64,000 bases of DNA from contig JAJEKV010000063.1 of the NCBI GenBank assembly GCA_021234155.1, positions 7,834,095 to 7,898,094 on the forward strand. Direction: 5' to 3'. Of the stretch, positions 10,307 through 22,178 are shown one piece after another. The stretch is from Isoetes taiwanensis. Lineage: Eukaryota; Streptophyta; Lycopodiopsida; Isoetales; Isoetaceae. The number at the start of each line of letters is the position of its first letter. Position 1 is the stretch's first letter. A model generated the notes under the pieces. The model was given only the letters and a program-made list of their open reading frames with translations, had not been told where the DNA came from and did not search any database. The translations under genes and the position numbers were made by a program.

Positions 10307-12110
10307 GTGGGTCAGACTTTTGAGGAACAACCGAGGTTGTTTGTAACGTAGGAGTCATGTTAATTACCTCTATAAGCTTTTCATCTTCATCATTGATGGC
10401 TTCTTTAACTTTTCTTGTGCAGCATTGGTGGAGATTTATTTGTTTCTTCTTCATCGTCATAGCATGTATCATGAGATGAGAGGTTCTTTCATCAAAGGCA
10501 CTCTTTGTCTCTCACTATCCTCTCTTGCTCTTATAAATGCCCACAATAATGACATTATCATCCTTCATCTTGGATGTTCTAAACAAGCAAGATGAAATAA
10601 GTCCTACATCATTATATTGATATGTACAAATGTACAAATATTTAGTGTCTCAGTGAGTCTATTACTGTTAAAATTTTCCCTTGAAAATTCTTTGGGACGG
10701 TGGTCTTCTAGTTCTATAATGATATACCCTCTTTCTTGTATTGGAGCCCATAGACTTTTGATCTTGAATACGATAAGATTCAATTCAATTCATTCTAGTT
10801 CTTCTCTATGTCCTTCTCGTTCTCTTTTTCCTTCTCATCTTTCTCTAATTTTTTCTATGCTATGGATCTTGGCGGATCTTAGCTTTATTTTTAGTTCATG
10901 TTTTTTGTTTATAGCTCTAGAAACTATTGTGCTCTTTAGTGGCAACCTAAAAATGGATCTTTCTTCTATTCCTCGGAGCTTCACAATCCATTCTCCCATT
11001 CAAGAATTAGATCCACAATAGCCCTCCCTGGGTACCAAATGTAACCACACAGCCAATGAAAATAGAATGCCAATGAAGAGCTAAATATGTACGCAATGAC
11101 TGGACCTCCCTTTATGTCAACTTTGTGGAGTTCCAAGGGCTTTTCACAAACTTCTTCCATATTGCTGGCTATGAGTTCGTTAATTATGTAATAGATTTCC
11201 AAGGTATCCTTCTCTATAAGCGAAAAGTTGAAACTGTGACCTTATTGACAAAAATAACGTATGTGATCGTAGTTATTCCATTATTAGAATAATTTCTCTC
11301 CTCAGGCGAGTCATCCACTAGTACCCCATGTTTGACACTCATGTGGGCTTCTGCTTAGGTGATTGCTTGCGAAATCTTTTGAAAGTCTGCAGCAGCAGGC
11401 TGAGAGAGGAATACTACATCACATACCTTTCCATCATCGATTTCACACAAGTGGGTAGCATAGTGATGGAGTAAATCATTTTCTACGAATATGTTCTACA
11501 ATAACTACAATAAAAACAAGGCCGTTGTTGGAATAATTTGGATGGCAATAAGTAGTGATCCCTGCAAAGACCTTACCAAGTATGTTTCTAATACATTATT
11601 TGAAATTCCTATGTCCGCATTAGCTACATTTAGCTCAATAAGGACTCTACTTGACAGATGAGATGGTCCTTAAATCTAGACTTGTAAGCCACAATAAAAC
11701 TAGAGGACCACTTCGAGTTCCTCAAAAGGTCCTCATCACCTCTGTGCATCTCTAAAAAAAATGTGTCATGTCCAAGATTTATGCTTAGACAGATTTACTG
11801 AAAACCTCAAACAACACTTTGGAAATGGGAACTTTCATAGATCGATGCTTTGGGAAAGGACTTCACATCCCTGATGTTGGATATCTTTTTGACATAAACA
11901 TGGCCATGAATTGCATATTGTTGCACCTTTATAATTTCTTCTTTTCCCAATTCAATTCTCAAACCATGAAACTTCCTTAAATCTATAATTGTAAAGTCTT
12001 CTAGAACATGCTTTTCAATTTTTCCTGATTACCTTGCCAGTTGACCCGGTTTTCACTTATTTCAGACTTTGCTCCACTTAACCCAAACCCTATCTGCACT
12101 GAAGATAATG
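10307..12110 (-). pseudogene. Decayed coding-like minus-strand segments, probably the upstream part of the interrupted gene
   Basis: Minus-strand stretches read as protein but are broken by stops and frame changes: 10472-10311 (Lys-rich, ending VVPQKSDP at the transposon border), about 11200-11000 (IEIYYIINELIASNMEEVCE), about 11480-11270 (HHYATHLCEIDDGKVCDVVF and VLVDDSPEERNYS), about 11770-11600 (EMHRGDEDLLRNSKW) and about 12010-11830 (EDFTIIDLRKFHGLRIELG). I recognise no named domain. The piece at 10472-10311 continues the FCP1-like gene at 570-1679 across the transposon; the others may be earlier exons of it or a neighbour. 10500-10980 shows no coding signal except T-rich text. Confidence 0.4.
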
Positions 12111-12231
12111 TAATAGGAACCTAATGGCCCTCCTCATTCATGTTTCTTCTTCTTCCTCATTTCTGAAATCAATCTTCTTATTTTGTATTTATGACTTTGC
12201 TTATCATCCGTGGACGTTAAAATAAACTTAC

Positions 12232-12269
12232 TTCCTTCCTTCCTTCCTTCCTTCCTTCCTTCCTTCCTT
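12232..12269. repeat. (CTTC)n microsatellite
   Basis: About nine uninterrupted TTCC/CTTC units followed by TTCCTTATC. Confidence 0.9.
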
Positions 12270-12399
12270 ATCATGTCATCATAAGCATTGTCTTTCCTTT
12301 CCCTTCCCTATTTCTAGATGATACAAGAACAACGATGCTCTATTTGAGCTCTACCAAGGTCAAAACCTCTTATGAGAGGCACGAGGACGACCAAATTTG

Positions 12400-12580
12400 C
12401 TTACCTTTCGTGCTCAGTGCAAGGATGGCTCTACACTCTGCAAACTAAACCTTTAAAACTCTATAAACAATAAAATCCCACCTACAACCTTAAGCGCTTT
12501 CGCGTTCAGTGCGAGGATGACTCTACACTCTTCAAACATAAGACTGTAGAACTTTATGAAAAATAAAATCCTACATATAA
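12400..12580 (+). repeat. Tandem duplication of about 90 bp
   Basis: Two diverged copies of GTGCAAGGATGGCTCTACACTC...AATAAAATCC follow each other (from about 12408 and 12503). No gene is seen in 12110-12690 apart from these repeats. Confidence 0.6.
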
Positions 12581-12689
12581 GCTCATAAAGATCCCAGCAA
12601 GTCTCGGTTAATTTCGCTGCCACTTATCATGCATAAAGCTAGTCCAGCTGCTAGCAGCACAAAAGGGACTGCTATAGTTGGATGCAGGG

Positions 12690-13745
12690 ATTTTTGTTCT
12701 TGTTTTTGTTTTTGTTTTTGTTTTTTTGTTTTTTTGTTTTTTAATTCATAATGTGCTGCTATAGCTAGCATGAACTATAACATTTGTAGAGTTCGAAGCA
12801 TGCGATTTTGTTTTACAAAAGCTATTGCTTCTAACGATGCAATTGGATGGGGCAAGGTCATACCTGGAGGATGTGGCTGTGCTCCAATAGCGGTCTCATT
12901 GAGCTTCATATGTGTGGATGCGGCAAAGAAGTATGGCAACATAAGATATACTTTGCGATTAGACGTGTTGCGTTTAGACGTGACAAGAGGTAGGCCGCAA
13001 AAAAAGAAGGGGGAAAAAAATGAACCCAAAATGTAAACATTTTGGAATTTCTTATTGCTTTTTTATGCCAAAATTCTGAGATAATATTCATATATGTAAG
13101 AAGAAGATAAATGCAACTAGATATATTATATGTCATTATTATTACCATTGTATCTTTCTTGAACATATTATGTTAAATGCATAACGTGCACACACCTTCG
13201 GAGTCACTTCCTTTGCATTATAGTAGGTTCCCCTTCTCGTTAGAGTATTTTATTTCTCTTTCTAAATGACATGCGTGTAACACCGCGTAATTGAGTTTTG
13301 ACTTATACATCTTGAGATTATATAACACTTTTACGTGTTGACCTAATCTATCAAACCATTAATCTTTTGACTTGCATATTTTATGACAAATTCCTCCACG
13401 TGATTTCTGGAAGTTAGCCTCAAATACTTCTAATTCATTAGCCCGATTGACAATGACATAGATACGCTTTGCTTCTACACAAGATAGTATTCACAGATGT
13501 TGTAAATGCTATTATTTACCAATAAAGTGGAGGCTAAAGTGAGATTTGTACTCGTTCATGTTTCCTTTCTTCTGTTTCGAAGGACGTAGGAACATTGAAC
13601 ATTGGCGCTGAGCCCCGCATAACGTAACCATAAAGGGAACTATTTGAAAATCTTGAGCTGTCATTGGAACATTATGAAGAATTTTCTAGTTTCTTATTAC
13701 TGAGCTACGAAGTAGTGATTTCTTGAATGAAAGTAAAAAGCAAAA
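12690..13745. other. Intergenic DNA with a (TTTTTG)n tract
   Basis: A (T4-6 G)n run occupies about 12697-12745. Short frames around 12770-13030 overlap on both strands and have no recognisable motif. No gene, RNA or element is supported in this stretch. Confidence 0.5.
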
Positions 13746-13751
13746 ATGTTA

Positions 13752-13991
13752 TTGATAGAGATAGATAGATAGTAGTTTTAACGTCACGCCACTAGGCAGC
13801 ATCCAACTGGACATGTGACCACACACCACACTACATTGCTTGGTTGGGCCCTGCCCCCAACCACCTTACATTGCGTCTGTTGGGATTTGACCCCCAACAA
13901 GCATCGAAAGAAAAGGAGTTTCTGGGCGGTCTCGAACTCGAGACCACATTGCTAAGGAACTAGTGTGTTACCATTAGACCAAACGCCCAGA
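13752..13991 (-). mobile_element. Candidate tRNA-derived SINE
   Basis: On the minus strand a tRNA-like head starts near 13991 with TGGGCGTTTGGTCTAATGG, containing an A-box (TGGTCTAATGG). A B-box-like GAGTTCGAGAC follows about 45 bp on, inside a self-complementary T-arm (GTCTC/GAGAC). The body runs about 170 bp and ends in an (ATCT)n tail at 13757-13772. The tRNA head, unrelated body and simple-repeat tail fit a plant SINE transcribed by RNA polymerase III. I found no clear target duplication, so the borders are approximate. A decayed tRNA gene is the alternative. Confidence 0.55.
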
Positions 13992-15272
13992 CGACGAGCA
14001 GCCTATTTGCAGAATGAATCTAATGTAAGGAATGAAGCTTGATTTTCAGTTTTTGATGTCTTAAGGAAGATAGAGATCCTAGTACTTGGGTATTTAGTGT
14101 ATTGTATGATACTTCTAGATAGCATTAAAACAAAAGACTGCGAGTGAACATAAGAGTAAAATGAGTAGCTGGCTAAGTGAGACTGGGAGACGCTAACTGA
14201 AACTAAACCAACCAGAATTAAATAGGTGATAAATTGGCACATATATAGCATACCATGGGATTAAGATTCTATGGTGGGTCTAGGAATTGCACTCCAATTA
14301 TAGGAGCATGGCATGATATGGACAAAGTGAAGGAGACGTGTGTGGGCAAAATAAAATAAACTAGAATAGTTCGTTAAGGCGCTTTATTTTAAAAACACCA
14401 CGTTGTACTGCTGTTGCCCTCCGGTGTCCGAATCGAAGCCCGGTCATAAGCCGGAAACCAACACCGGTAAAATTTCCCGGCGGGCGTGTCACACCTTTTC
14501 GACGACGGGCAGAGGATAGGGCAGCGGGTAACCATCATTGGCCCGTGCCTTGAACGGACACGGTTTGTCGAAGTTCAGATAGCTTTTTCTCAGCCGTTGC
14601 TCCCCCGTGTGGCCGGAGTCTTCAGTAAAGTATTGTCTGAAGGATCGTGTAGAGTCGTTGGCCCGTTAGAAGGCCTCTATGTATGTTCCTAGAAGAAGCT
14701 TCGCCATGGCGGTTCTACAGTTTTGATGATTCCCCAAGCTGTAGTGTAAATCCGGCCGAGCAGTTTGGCCATGGTGAATCCTCTGCTCCGGCGCTGATTT
14801 TCCTGTTTTGCATTTTTTTTCCCCAGCCGATTTTGAAACAGGGATTGGATCAGGCTCCAAAGATAGGGACTCGGCGCCTTTCCGAGCATTTTCAGCGATC
14901 TTTGCATGCAATCTTTGAAATTAATCCACCAGAACAGGTTCTTGTTTTGCTTTCGATGAATCTGCAGAGACTAGCTTGAATGATTTAAATTCTGTATATT
15001 GTTCGGACAATTTTGGTAACTTTCAAGAAACTTAGAAAACAGCTTTTTGCAATGTGGATCGAAAGCAGCAATGCAATGATGAATTTCTGTGTGATGTATA
15101 CAATAATTTGCATGCAAATGATCCAAGGGTCAAAATGCAAGGCCCTTTACAGAAGGATAGAGGATCTTAAGCTTTAATATAGCCTCCTTATAGCATGTTG
15201 TGATAATCAAAAACTGAAAAGCGTAGTTCAGTTCAGGCAAGAAAGAATTCTGATTTTCTTGCTTGTCAAAGA
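13992..15272 (+). promoter_or_regulatory. Upstream region and probable 5' UTR of PERK
   Basis: No gene is recognised. 13992-14370 is AT-rich. At 14390-14560 base composition shifts to GC-rich, CCGG-rich DNA, and 14560-14990 stays moderately rich, as is common around plant transcription starts. The PERK start codon at 15273 follows about 280 bp of AT-rich leader. Open frames at 14486-14979 have no domain and could be 5' UTR or upstream frames. A precise promoter cannot be placed. Confidence 0.35.
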
Positions 15273-18231
15273 ATGTCAAATTCAACAAGTCCCCCACCAT
15301 CGGGTACTCCACCTTCAACCAGTCCACCGCCGCCGTCTTCGACACCACCTGTGAATTCACCCCCTCCACCAGGTTCATTGGCTCCTCCACCAAATTCAGC
15401 ATCTCCACCCCCACCTGTGATAACTTCATCTCCACCCCCGCCTGTGATAATCTTATCTCCACCTCCTCCTGTGGTGGTTGAATCTCCTCCTCCTCCTTCT
15501 GTAAGCCCTCCTCCTCCATCAGACCCTTCTCCTCCACCTCCTGCAATTGTTTCTCCTCCTCCTCCTTCTGACCCTTCTCCTCCTCCCCATCTGATCCTTT
15601 CTCCCCCCTCCTGGTTTAGCTCCTCCACCTGCTAATCCATCACCCAGCCCTCCCTCCAGCTTCTTCAAGTCCTCCCCACCTGATTCTACCGCCTCCTCCT
15701 CCTCCCAAGCACCAAAAATCCCACCTCCCTCCCCCAGATCAGATTCCCCTTCTCCAGCTCCATCTCCCCCTCCACCATCTATTTTGAGTCCTCCCCCGCC
15801 AGCCGCGATAGCTGCCCCTCCACCTCCTCCATCTGCTCCATCAAACAGTACAGGAGGCAATCCACCACCAGCAAGCAGCAGCACACCTCCTCCCCCATCA
15901 TCATCATCACCATCAAATCATAGCAGCACCAGCAGTGACAACAGTAAAGTAATTATTGGCGTTGCAGTTGCTGGTTTCATTCTCCTGGGATTTATTGCAA
16001 TTGTCCTGGTATGTTGTCGAAGAAAGAAGAGGAAGGCTTTCTATAATGAACATCCAGTCACAGGAGGGGTTCCTGCCTTCTATAAAACAGGTAAGCATTT
16101 TCTGTTAGTCAAATATTCTCCAAAGTTCAAATGAGCATTTCACATAGTTGTGTATATATTGCCTTTCTAAACTATTTAGTTCCTCTCGCATTACAGATGG
16201 GGGTTATGATGTGGAAGGCAGGCAAAGATATGACTCTTATTCATCCTCATCAGGTCTTTTAAGGAGTAATTACTATCCTTCAGGAAATATGTCTAATGGT
16301 CAAAGTTATAATTCACCATCAGGTTTAGGAGCTAGTTTAGGTGGTACTTCCAACGCTTCCTTCAGTTATGAAGATTTAGCAGCAGCAACCAATGGCTTTG
16401 CCAAAGCAAACATCCTTGGAGAAGGAGGATTTGGATGTGTATACAAGGGTTTCTTAGCTGGAGGGCAATGTGTGGCAGTGAAGCAGTTGAAAGTTGGCAG
16501 TGGGCAAGGTGAACGTGAATTTCGAGCAGAGGTTGATATCATTAGCCGCATCCACCATCGCCACCTGGTCTCCTTAGTTGGTTATTGTGTCTCTGAAACA
16601 CAACGCCTTCTTGTGTATGACTACGTTCCTAATGGCACACTTGAGAATCACCTTCATGGTTAGTAAATGCTGCTGTATTGTATAACGGTTTTCAAGCTTC
16701 AGGTAAATGATGAATTGCATGTCGCAGGAAAGGGAAGACCTGTAATGGAATGGTCAATTAGGTTAAGAATTGCAGTTGGAGCAGCACGGGGATTGGCTTA
16801 TCTTCATGAAGATTGTACGTATCTTTACCATTCCACATTATTTAAGATGTATCCCAGGGTTTCCAAATAATGTGCATTACTTAACCAACTTATGGTGTAA
16901 CTGACAGGCCATCCAAAAGTCATCCATCGTGATATAAAATCATCCAATATCTTGCTTGATGACAACTTTGAGGCTCAGGTTAGCTATTTGGAAGGAAAAT
17001 CTGGTGGAATTTTAAGTTTTTGATACACAAGTTCTCATCTTACTGAATTCTCTGTTTAATTCAGGTATCTGATTTTGGATTAGCAAAACTTGCCAACGAT
17101 GCATACACACATGTTACAACACGTGTAATGGGAACCTTTGGGTATGTATATCAGCGTAGGTTGGAACGTTCTCTAAGTGCATGAGTGTCTAATTCACGCA
17201 TACATGGCAGATATATGGCTCCTGAATATGCTCAAAGTGGTAAGCTGACAGATAAATCCGATGTATACTCTTTTGGTGTTGTTTTACTTGAGTTATTGAC
17301 TGGGAGGAAGCCTGTGGACACGTCACAACCCTTGGGGGAGGAAAGTCTGGTTGAGTGGGTACGTTGCTGCCATTTTCTCTGAGATAAAATTTCCACATAA
17401 TTTGTTTTATGAAATTTAATGTGTACGAGGTAAGTTTCTGCTGGCATTGTTTTGTATTTACACCATTGGCAGTGCTATTGCATGAAGTGCTGAGGTTTTG
17501 TTATTCGTTTCCACTAAAACTCTTGCTCTTTTATTGCTGAGTAACTCCCTATGTTTTCAAGGATTCAGCATTTCTACTCACTAGAATCTGTGCTTCTAAG
17601 CAGCCATTTATGTAGATTTTAAGCAATAATTTGCTGCAGGCTCGTCCTTTACTCTCAGAAGCTTTTGAGGCTGGGGATATAGAGACTATTGTTGACCCTA
17701 AACTTGAAGGTGACTACAACAAAGAAGAGGCCATGAGAATGGCAGAAGCAGCAGCAGCGTGTGTTAGGCATTCATCAAATAAGCGTCCGAGGATGGGACA
17801 GGTACAATTTGGAGAGGTTTCCTATTCAGCTTAAGAATGTTAAGCTTGAGCTTCATTCATTGCAGGTTGTGCGTGCTCTGGAGAGTGATGACGCAGATTT
17901 GAGCCAAGGGGTGAAACCGGGTCAAAGTGCTATTTACGGATCCCCATTTGGCAGTGTTGATTATGAAAGTGGCATGTTCACTTCAGAAATGAAAAAGTTT
18001 CGCAAAGTGGCTCTTGGGACTAGCCAAGAATTTGGCAGTGAATATAGTGCTACAACAAGTGAGTATGGTGTTAATCCTTCTGGCTCCAGCTCCGAGTTCC
18101 CAGTACAGAGCAGGGAATGGCCTACCAAAGTTAGAGAGGAAACAATTGGTGAAGAGGAAGACCCGACCGATGTGCATTTGAGCAAGTCCACAGATGAGTC
18201 TGAGTGGCCATTAAGAAGCAGACATATATAA
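15273..18231 (+). CDS. PERK: Proline-rich extensin-like receptor kinase (PERK), eight exons, one frame change
   Basis: Plasma-membrane Ser/Thr kinase thought to sense the cell wall. Exons: 15273-16090, 16197-16658, 16728-16814, 16908-16978, 17065-17141, 17211-17358, 17640-17801, 17866-18231; all introns are GT-AG, and the reading phase is kept throughout if one base of the C run at 15602-15608 is discounted, giving 729 residues. The N-terminal half of exon 1 is SPPPP-rich with no signal peptide, as usual for PERKs. A membrane helix ([20 protein letters not shown]) lies near residues 225-247, followed by a basic CCRRKKRK stop. The kinase has [40 protein letters not shown] and GTFGYMAPEYA, all catalytic residues present. 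The C-terminal tail is Ser/Gly-rich. The frame change may be a real 1-bp insertion or a homopolymer sequencing error; without it the gene looks functional. Confidence 0.93.
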
Positions 18232-19560
18232 AAATTTTGGACTCGAAAAGTTTCATGAAGATGCAGGAATTCAGTACATAAACTGTCTCGACCATGCAAT
18301 GAATTAGAAATTCGCTCTATTATTGTTGACAAAGGCATGGTTTTAGAATGACACCCGCTTATCCTTTCTTCGAGGATTGCTTCCCCCGTTGACACTCTTC
18401 AGAATCCATGTATAAAAGACAAGTGGGGAACGTATTCAATTTGATTAATTGAACAAATGTTCTATTCTTTTTTCCCTATAAGGGGCTATTCTTTGTAATC
18501 CATGCGTGCACCTCGTATGGTTTATTACCCGTTCTATAGACATCATAGACGGATCAAGATAGCATCAAAGTCTAGTTTTATTCGTTGGATCTCTTTCTTT
18601 AGTTAACTGATTGAAATACCTTTATAACCTGAGTTGGACTGCACAATTCCAATTGAAAAATTCATGTGGTCCGGCTGAGCAACAATAGAGGAGGGAAACG
18701 TATGTGGCATATTATATTGATGCCTTGTGGCAAAGTATATGGCAAAAGTTTATTTTAGTTAGTATTTTTCAATGTCATACCACATTGTTACATCATAGTT
18801 GCTCCTTATCGCTTTTTTTCGATCATTGGATCGAAGCATAATTCTATAAATGTTCGAAATCAAGGGCACATCAGACCCATGTATAGGTCTGCGCACCCCA
18901 TACGCTGTTTCTACGTATCTATCTACATCTAATACTTTAATGCATACAAATAAACAATGAATATGATACCATTGCATTTACAAGAGATAGACAATAATAT
19001 AAGAGCGAATCAAAGTGAAGAGATCGCATATATTACATTGCATATCTGGAAAACAACAGTCATGAAACGAGCTTCAAGAAGAAGCTTCCACAAAGGGCGT
19101 GCATGCCCAAAAGGTCTGTACATAAGTAGAAGTGGAAAACAACAGAAACCATGAGGAAAAGCTTCAGTAAAAGTGATGCCACGGTAGATGTACATAGAAG
19201 CCTGAACAAGAGGCCCTGGATTCATAAACTACATTCACATAGCAACATGAAGAATAAGCTGTCTAATGACATGATGGAGACAATGTGCAGACGCACCTGT
19301 CACACACAATTGTCCCACCTAAAGACATTTCCAAGAAAGAAAACAGCAGATGCACATCATATTACACAGCGAAACTCTTGCATTCATAAAAAACTGTTGC
19401 ATTCATAAAAAACAGTGCTGCCTTTACAAAGAAGCCTGAAGAACAAGAGGGAGATGAGGCGAATTTACACGACCACCTATAGCCATCTCAGGCCTATGCA
19501 CAGAACTGCAAGGAGGACCCAACGAAACCTGCCAAGGACATGACATAAGAAGAAACTCGC
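18232..19560. other. 3' region of PERK and intergenic DNA
   Basis: The PERK 3' UTR should end within about 200-300 bp of the stop; ATGAATTAG-rich and T-rich text follows, but no single polyadenylation signal stands out. Frames between 18750 and 19410 are short and overlap on both strands with no motif. Confidence 0.4.
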
Positions 19561-19607
19561 ATCACCTCCTATGCCCCCTCAGCCCATATGCATCTTCTGC
19601 CACATTC

Positions 19608-20129
19608 TCAATCATTCCAACTGTACAACTCCACCTGACCTCGCCCTTGTAGCAGCCATGTCTCCATCCACACAGTAGCAATTGGAACAGCAGCCAGACA
19701 ACCAATGTACTTTTCAAGAAAGTTCGTTGCTGCAACAAATGATTCATGTGTCTCTACCGTCTCCAGCACAGAGAACACAGACAGCGGAAGAAAACGCTCC
19801 ACAATCAGGCAATCGAAGAGCACAGCTGATGAGCCCTCAATCAGTCCACACGCCACATAACTGCTATCACCGAAGTATTCCTTCTTGAATATGCAGAAGA
19901 ATTTCTTCACCTCAGAAGCAAGCAAGACACAACTTTCCGGCACCGGCAATCCCATCTCAAGCGCCAGCATGCAAACTCCTGCTCGTAAAACACTAACAAA
20001 TACAGAGAACACTAGAAAATGCCGCTGTAAAACCCCCTCCTCTAACAACCGGAGAACAAAATGTCGCCAGAACCCGCTCCTCCAAAGAACTCTGCAGAAG
20101 CAACGCGGCCCACACCCCAAGATGTTCAA
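19608..20129 (-). CDS. Unidentified 173-residue open frame
   Basis: The longest open minus-strand frame in a gene-poor stretch starts MNILGCGPRCFCRVLW and has alternating hydrophobic and polar segments (LAAVPIATVWME near the end). Upstream on the minus strand (20330-20180) is a GC-rich stretch beginning TTAGGGTTTTGGGGG, a composition often seen in plant 5' UTRs. I recognise no domain. The opposite strand is also partly open (19682-20178), which weakens the case. It may be a small lineage-specific gene, a decayed gene, or chance. Confidence 0.25.
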   Translation of the reverse strand: MNILGCGPRCFCRVLWRSGFWRHFVLRLLEEGVLQRHFLVFSVFVSVLRAGVCMLALEMGLPVPESCVLLASEVKKFFCIFKKEYFGDSSYVACGLIEGSSAVLFDCLIVERFLPLSVFSVLETVETHESFVAATNFLEKYIGCLAAVPIATVWMETWLLQGRGQVELYSWND

Positions 20130-20589
20130 GGGATGTCTTCTAGCAGAGCGGCATGCTCATCTCCTCGTCTCGCTTTGATGTGAGCCGCCCCCGTCCCGAC
20201 TTCCTCCCCGCCCCCTTTTCCCACACCATCGCAATGCCGAAAAACAAAAAGCCCCCAAAACCCTAACCCCCATATTTCGGCCCACCTTTGCCAAAACCTT
20301 ACTAATTGGATAATTTGGGAACCTTATATGCAGGACAAAAGTTATTAGTTAATTCATAGTTTGTAACATCATAACCACATTGGCAGCATCCCTGCATCTC
20401 CTCACGAATGTTTATTAATAAAATTTTAGATATGGATGATATACACATTTAGCATTTGCGATTGACACATGTGAATTATAAGAGCATTAAGATAGCTTAA
20501 AAACATGGCTTGCTAGATGGATTATTATTCGATGATTAAGAACATGGTGTATGTGAATCTTATATGCTAGAAAAGCAAAGCAGATTCTC

Positions 20590-20720
20590 TACTAAAAATA
20601 TAGGTAGGCGTGCAAATAAATTACTTGCATTAGTACATTCTTGATGTATGTGGATCAATCCTACTAAAAATATAGGCAGGCATGCAAATAAATTACTTCT
20701 TGATGTATGTGGATCAATGC
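20590..20720 (+). repeat. Tandem duplication of about 65 bp
   Basis: Two copies of CTACTAAAAATATAGG...TTCTTGATGTATGTGGATCAAT lie head to tail (from about 20591 and 20660), the second lacking about 10 bp. The rest of 20330-20880 is AT-rich with no gene; it may be the left flank or 5' intron of the CACTA transposase gene. Confidence 0.7.
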
Positions 20721-20980
20721 AAGTATAGAGCCTTGGTGGAAAATTGTTTTGCCACCTTTATTGATAATTTTAATAGACACGCCAAATGCCATTATCTTAG
20801 AAATCAGGACTAGGTATTTATGCTTTTAAGCTTTATATACAACACAAATCAAGTTGGAGTAACAATAGTGTGGACGAACTTCTTGGGTGGGTGATTTGAG
20901 ATTCAAACTAATACAAGTTCCTATTCAATTTTGTTATTTATTTTTCCTCCTTGCTTACTATATTTTAACTTTGTTTGATA

Positions 20981-21534
20981 GTTTGTCGGGTGAATACATA
21001 CTTCCAAGTGATCATTGTCTCCCAAAGCCACGAAGAGACGTAAAACAACTTTTGCAAGAATTAGGTTTAGAATACAATTGTATTCATGCATGCATAAATG
21101 ATCGCATATTATTTCGCAATGAATATAGTGACATGAGTAGATGTCGTACGTGCAATGAATCACGGTATGACGAAAAAACAAAGTCCAAAGTGCTGAAGAT
21201 AGTTTTGCAGCACATGCCAATTATTCCTCGATTACAAGTTATGTTCAAATGTCCTTCCCTAACGTCACTCATGGACTTCCATGCAAAACACCAAAGCAAG
21301 GATGGAATTTTGAGGTACCCAACCGATGGTGAGTTTGAAACATATAGAAGACACATGGCCACATTTTAAGCATGAACCACGGAACGCTCGCCTTGCATTG
21401 GGCATGGATGGAATATGTCCATTTGGCACGATGTCATCTACACATAGTGTGTGGCCTATTTATAACATACCACCTTGGATGGCAACTAAGGTAGGCCATT
21501 TAATGTTAACGCTTATAGTTCCAGGTACATACCC
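20981..21534 (+). pseudogene. tnp2: CACTA transposase (Tnp2, Transposase_21), part 1
   Basis: The text after a likely acceptor (GATAG at 20976-20980) reads LPKPRRDVKQLLQELGLEYN, then IHACINDRILFRNEY, CRTCNESRYD, VLQHMPIIPRLQVMF and DGILRYPTDGEF, the order of the N-terminal half of En/Spm-type Tnp2. A frame change at about 21340-21365 leads into NARLALGMDGICPFGTM, WPIYNIPPWM and LMLTLIVPG. A donor (CCAG|GTACAT) at about 21525 starts an intron whose acceptor lies at 25581 beyond an LTR element. Tnp2 binds the element ends and cuts them. The frame change makes this copy defective. Confidence 0.85.
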
Positions 21535-21625
21535 TTACATAGCCTTGCCATGTATTTTATGTAGGTTGTGGCTTCTTAATTTAATGCATTCAAACAAAAA
21601 AAAAAATGCATTGACATTTTGTAGG

Positions 21626-21988
21626 TGTTGGGGTGGTCATCACTCACCACACTCGTCACCACACTCTTCACCACTCACCACATTCGTCACCACTCACCAC
21701 ACTCACCACTGTTGTGGTGGTAGAGGAGATAGTATACCGTATATGGAGAGAGATACGCACATGCACGCGTGCAGGATATTTGCACGTATGCATTGTGGGC
21801 ATTATCATCACTGTATTATCTGAGCAGAGAGAGAGAGAGAGGGACGGTGTATTGAGAGTGAGGATTTTGCTTAATCTAGCTATGGAGATGATGATTCTTT
21901 GTGTTGTGCATTGCCTTGTTCTGATAGATTGAGCTTGGATTGTTGGGTTTTTCATCCTTCTTGCAAGGTTAGAGTTCAGGCTCTAACA
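21626..21988 (+). repeat. Left LTR
   Basis: It starts TGTTGGGGTGGTCATCACTC and ends AGGCTCTAACA. It contains a CACCACTC/TCGTCACC short tandem array, a (GA)n run at 21826-21840 and ends in a TTAGAGTTCAGGCTCTAA hairpin. Confidence 0.95.
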
Positions 21989-22178
21989 ATTTGGCGACCA
22001 CGGTGCTCGACAGACCATTGATCGGCAAGAATTTCCATTGAAAAAGGAGTTGTTACCATTGGTATTGGTGATCGTCGGTAAAGAACGACACCATTGTGAA
22101 AGGAGCAATTTCTTGTGTGAAGGGGATTTTGCCGTAATTGATTTGTGGAGTAAAATTTGACAAGGGGAGCATAGTTTT

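Noticed and set aside
15130-15884. Long minus-strand Gly-rich frames
   Set aside because: They are antisense shadows of the proline-rich PERK exon.
21633-21955. Open frames in the LTRs (also 25131-25544)
   Set aside because: They are created by the CACCACTC repeats, occur on both strands and fall inside LTRs.
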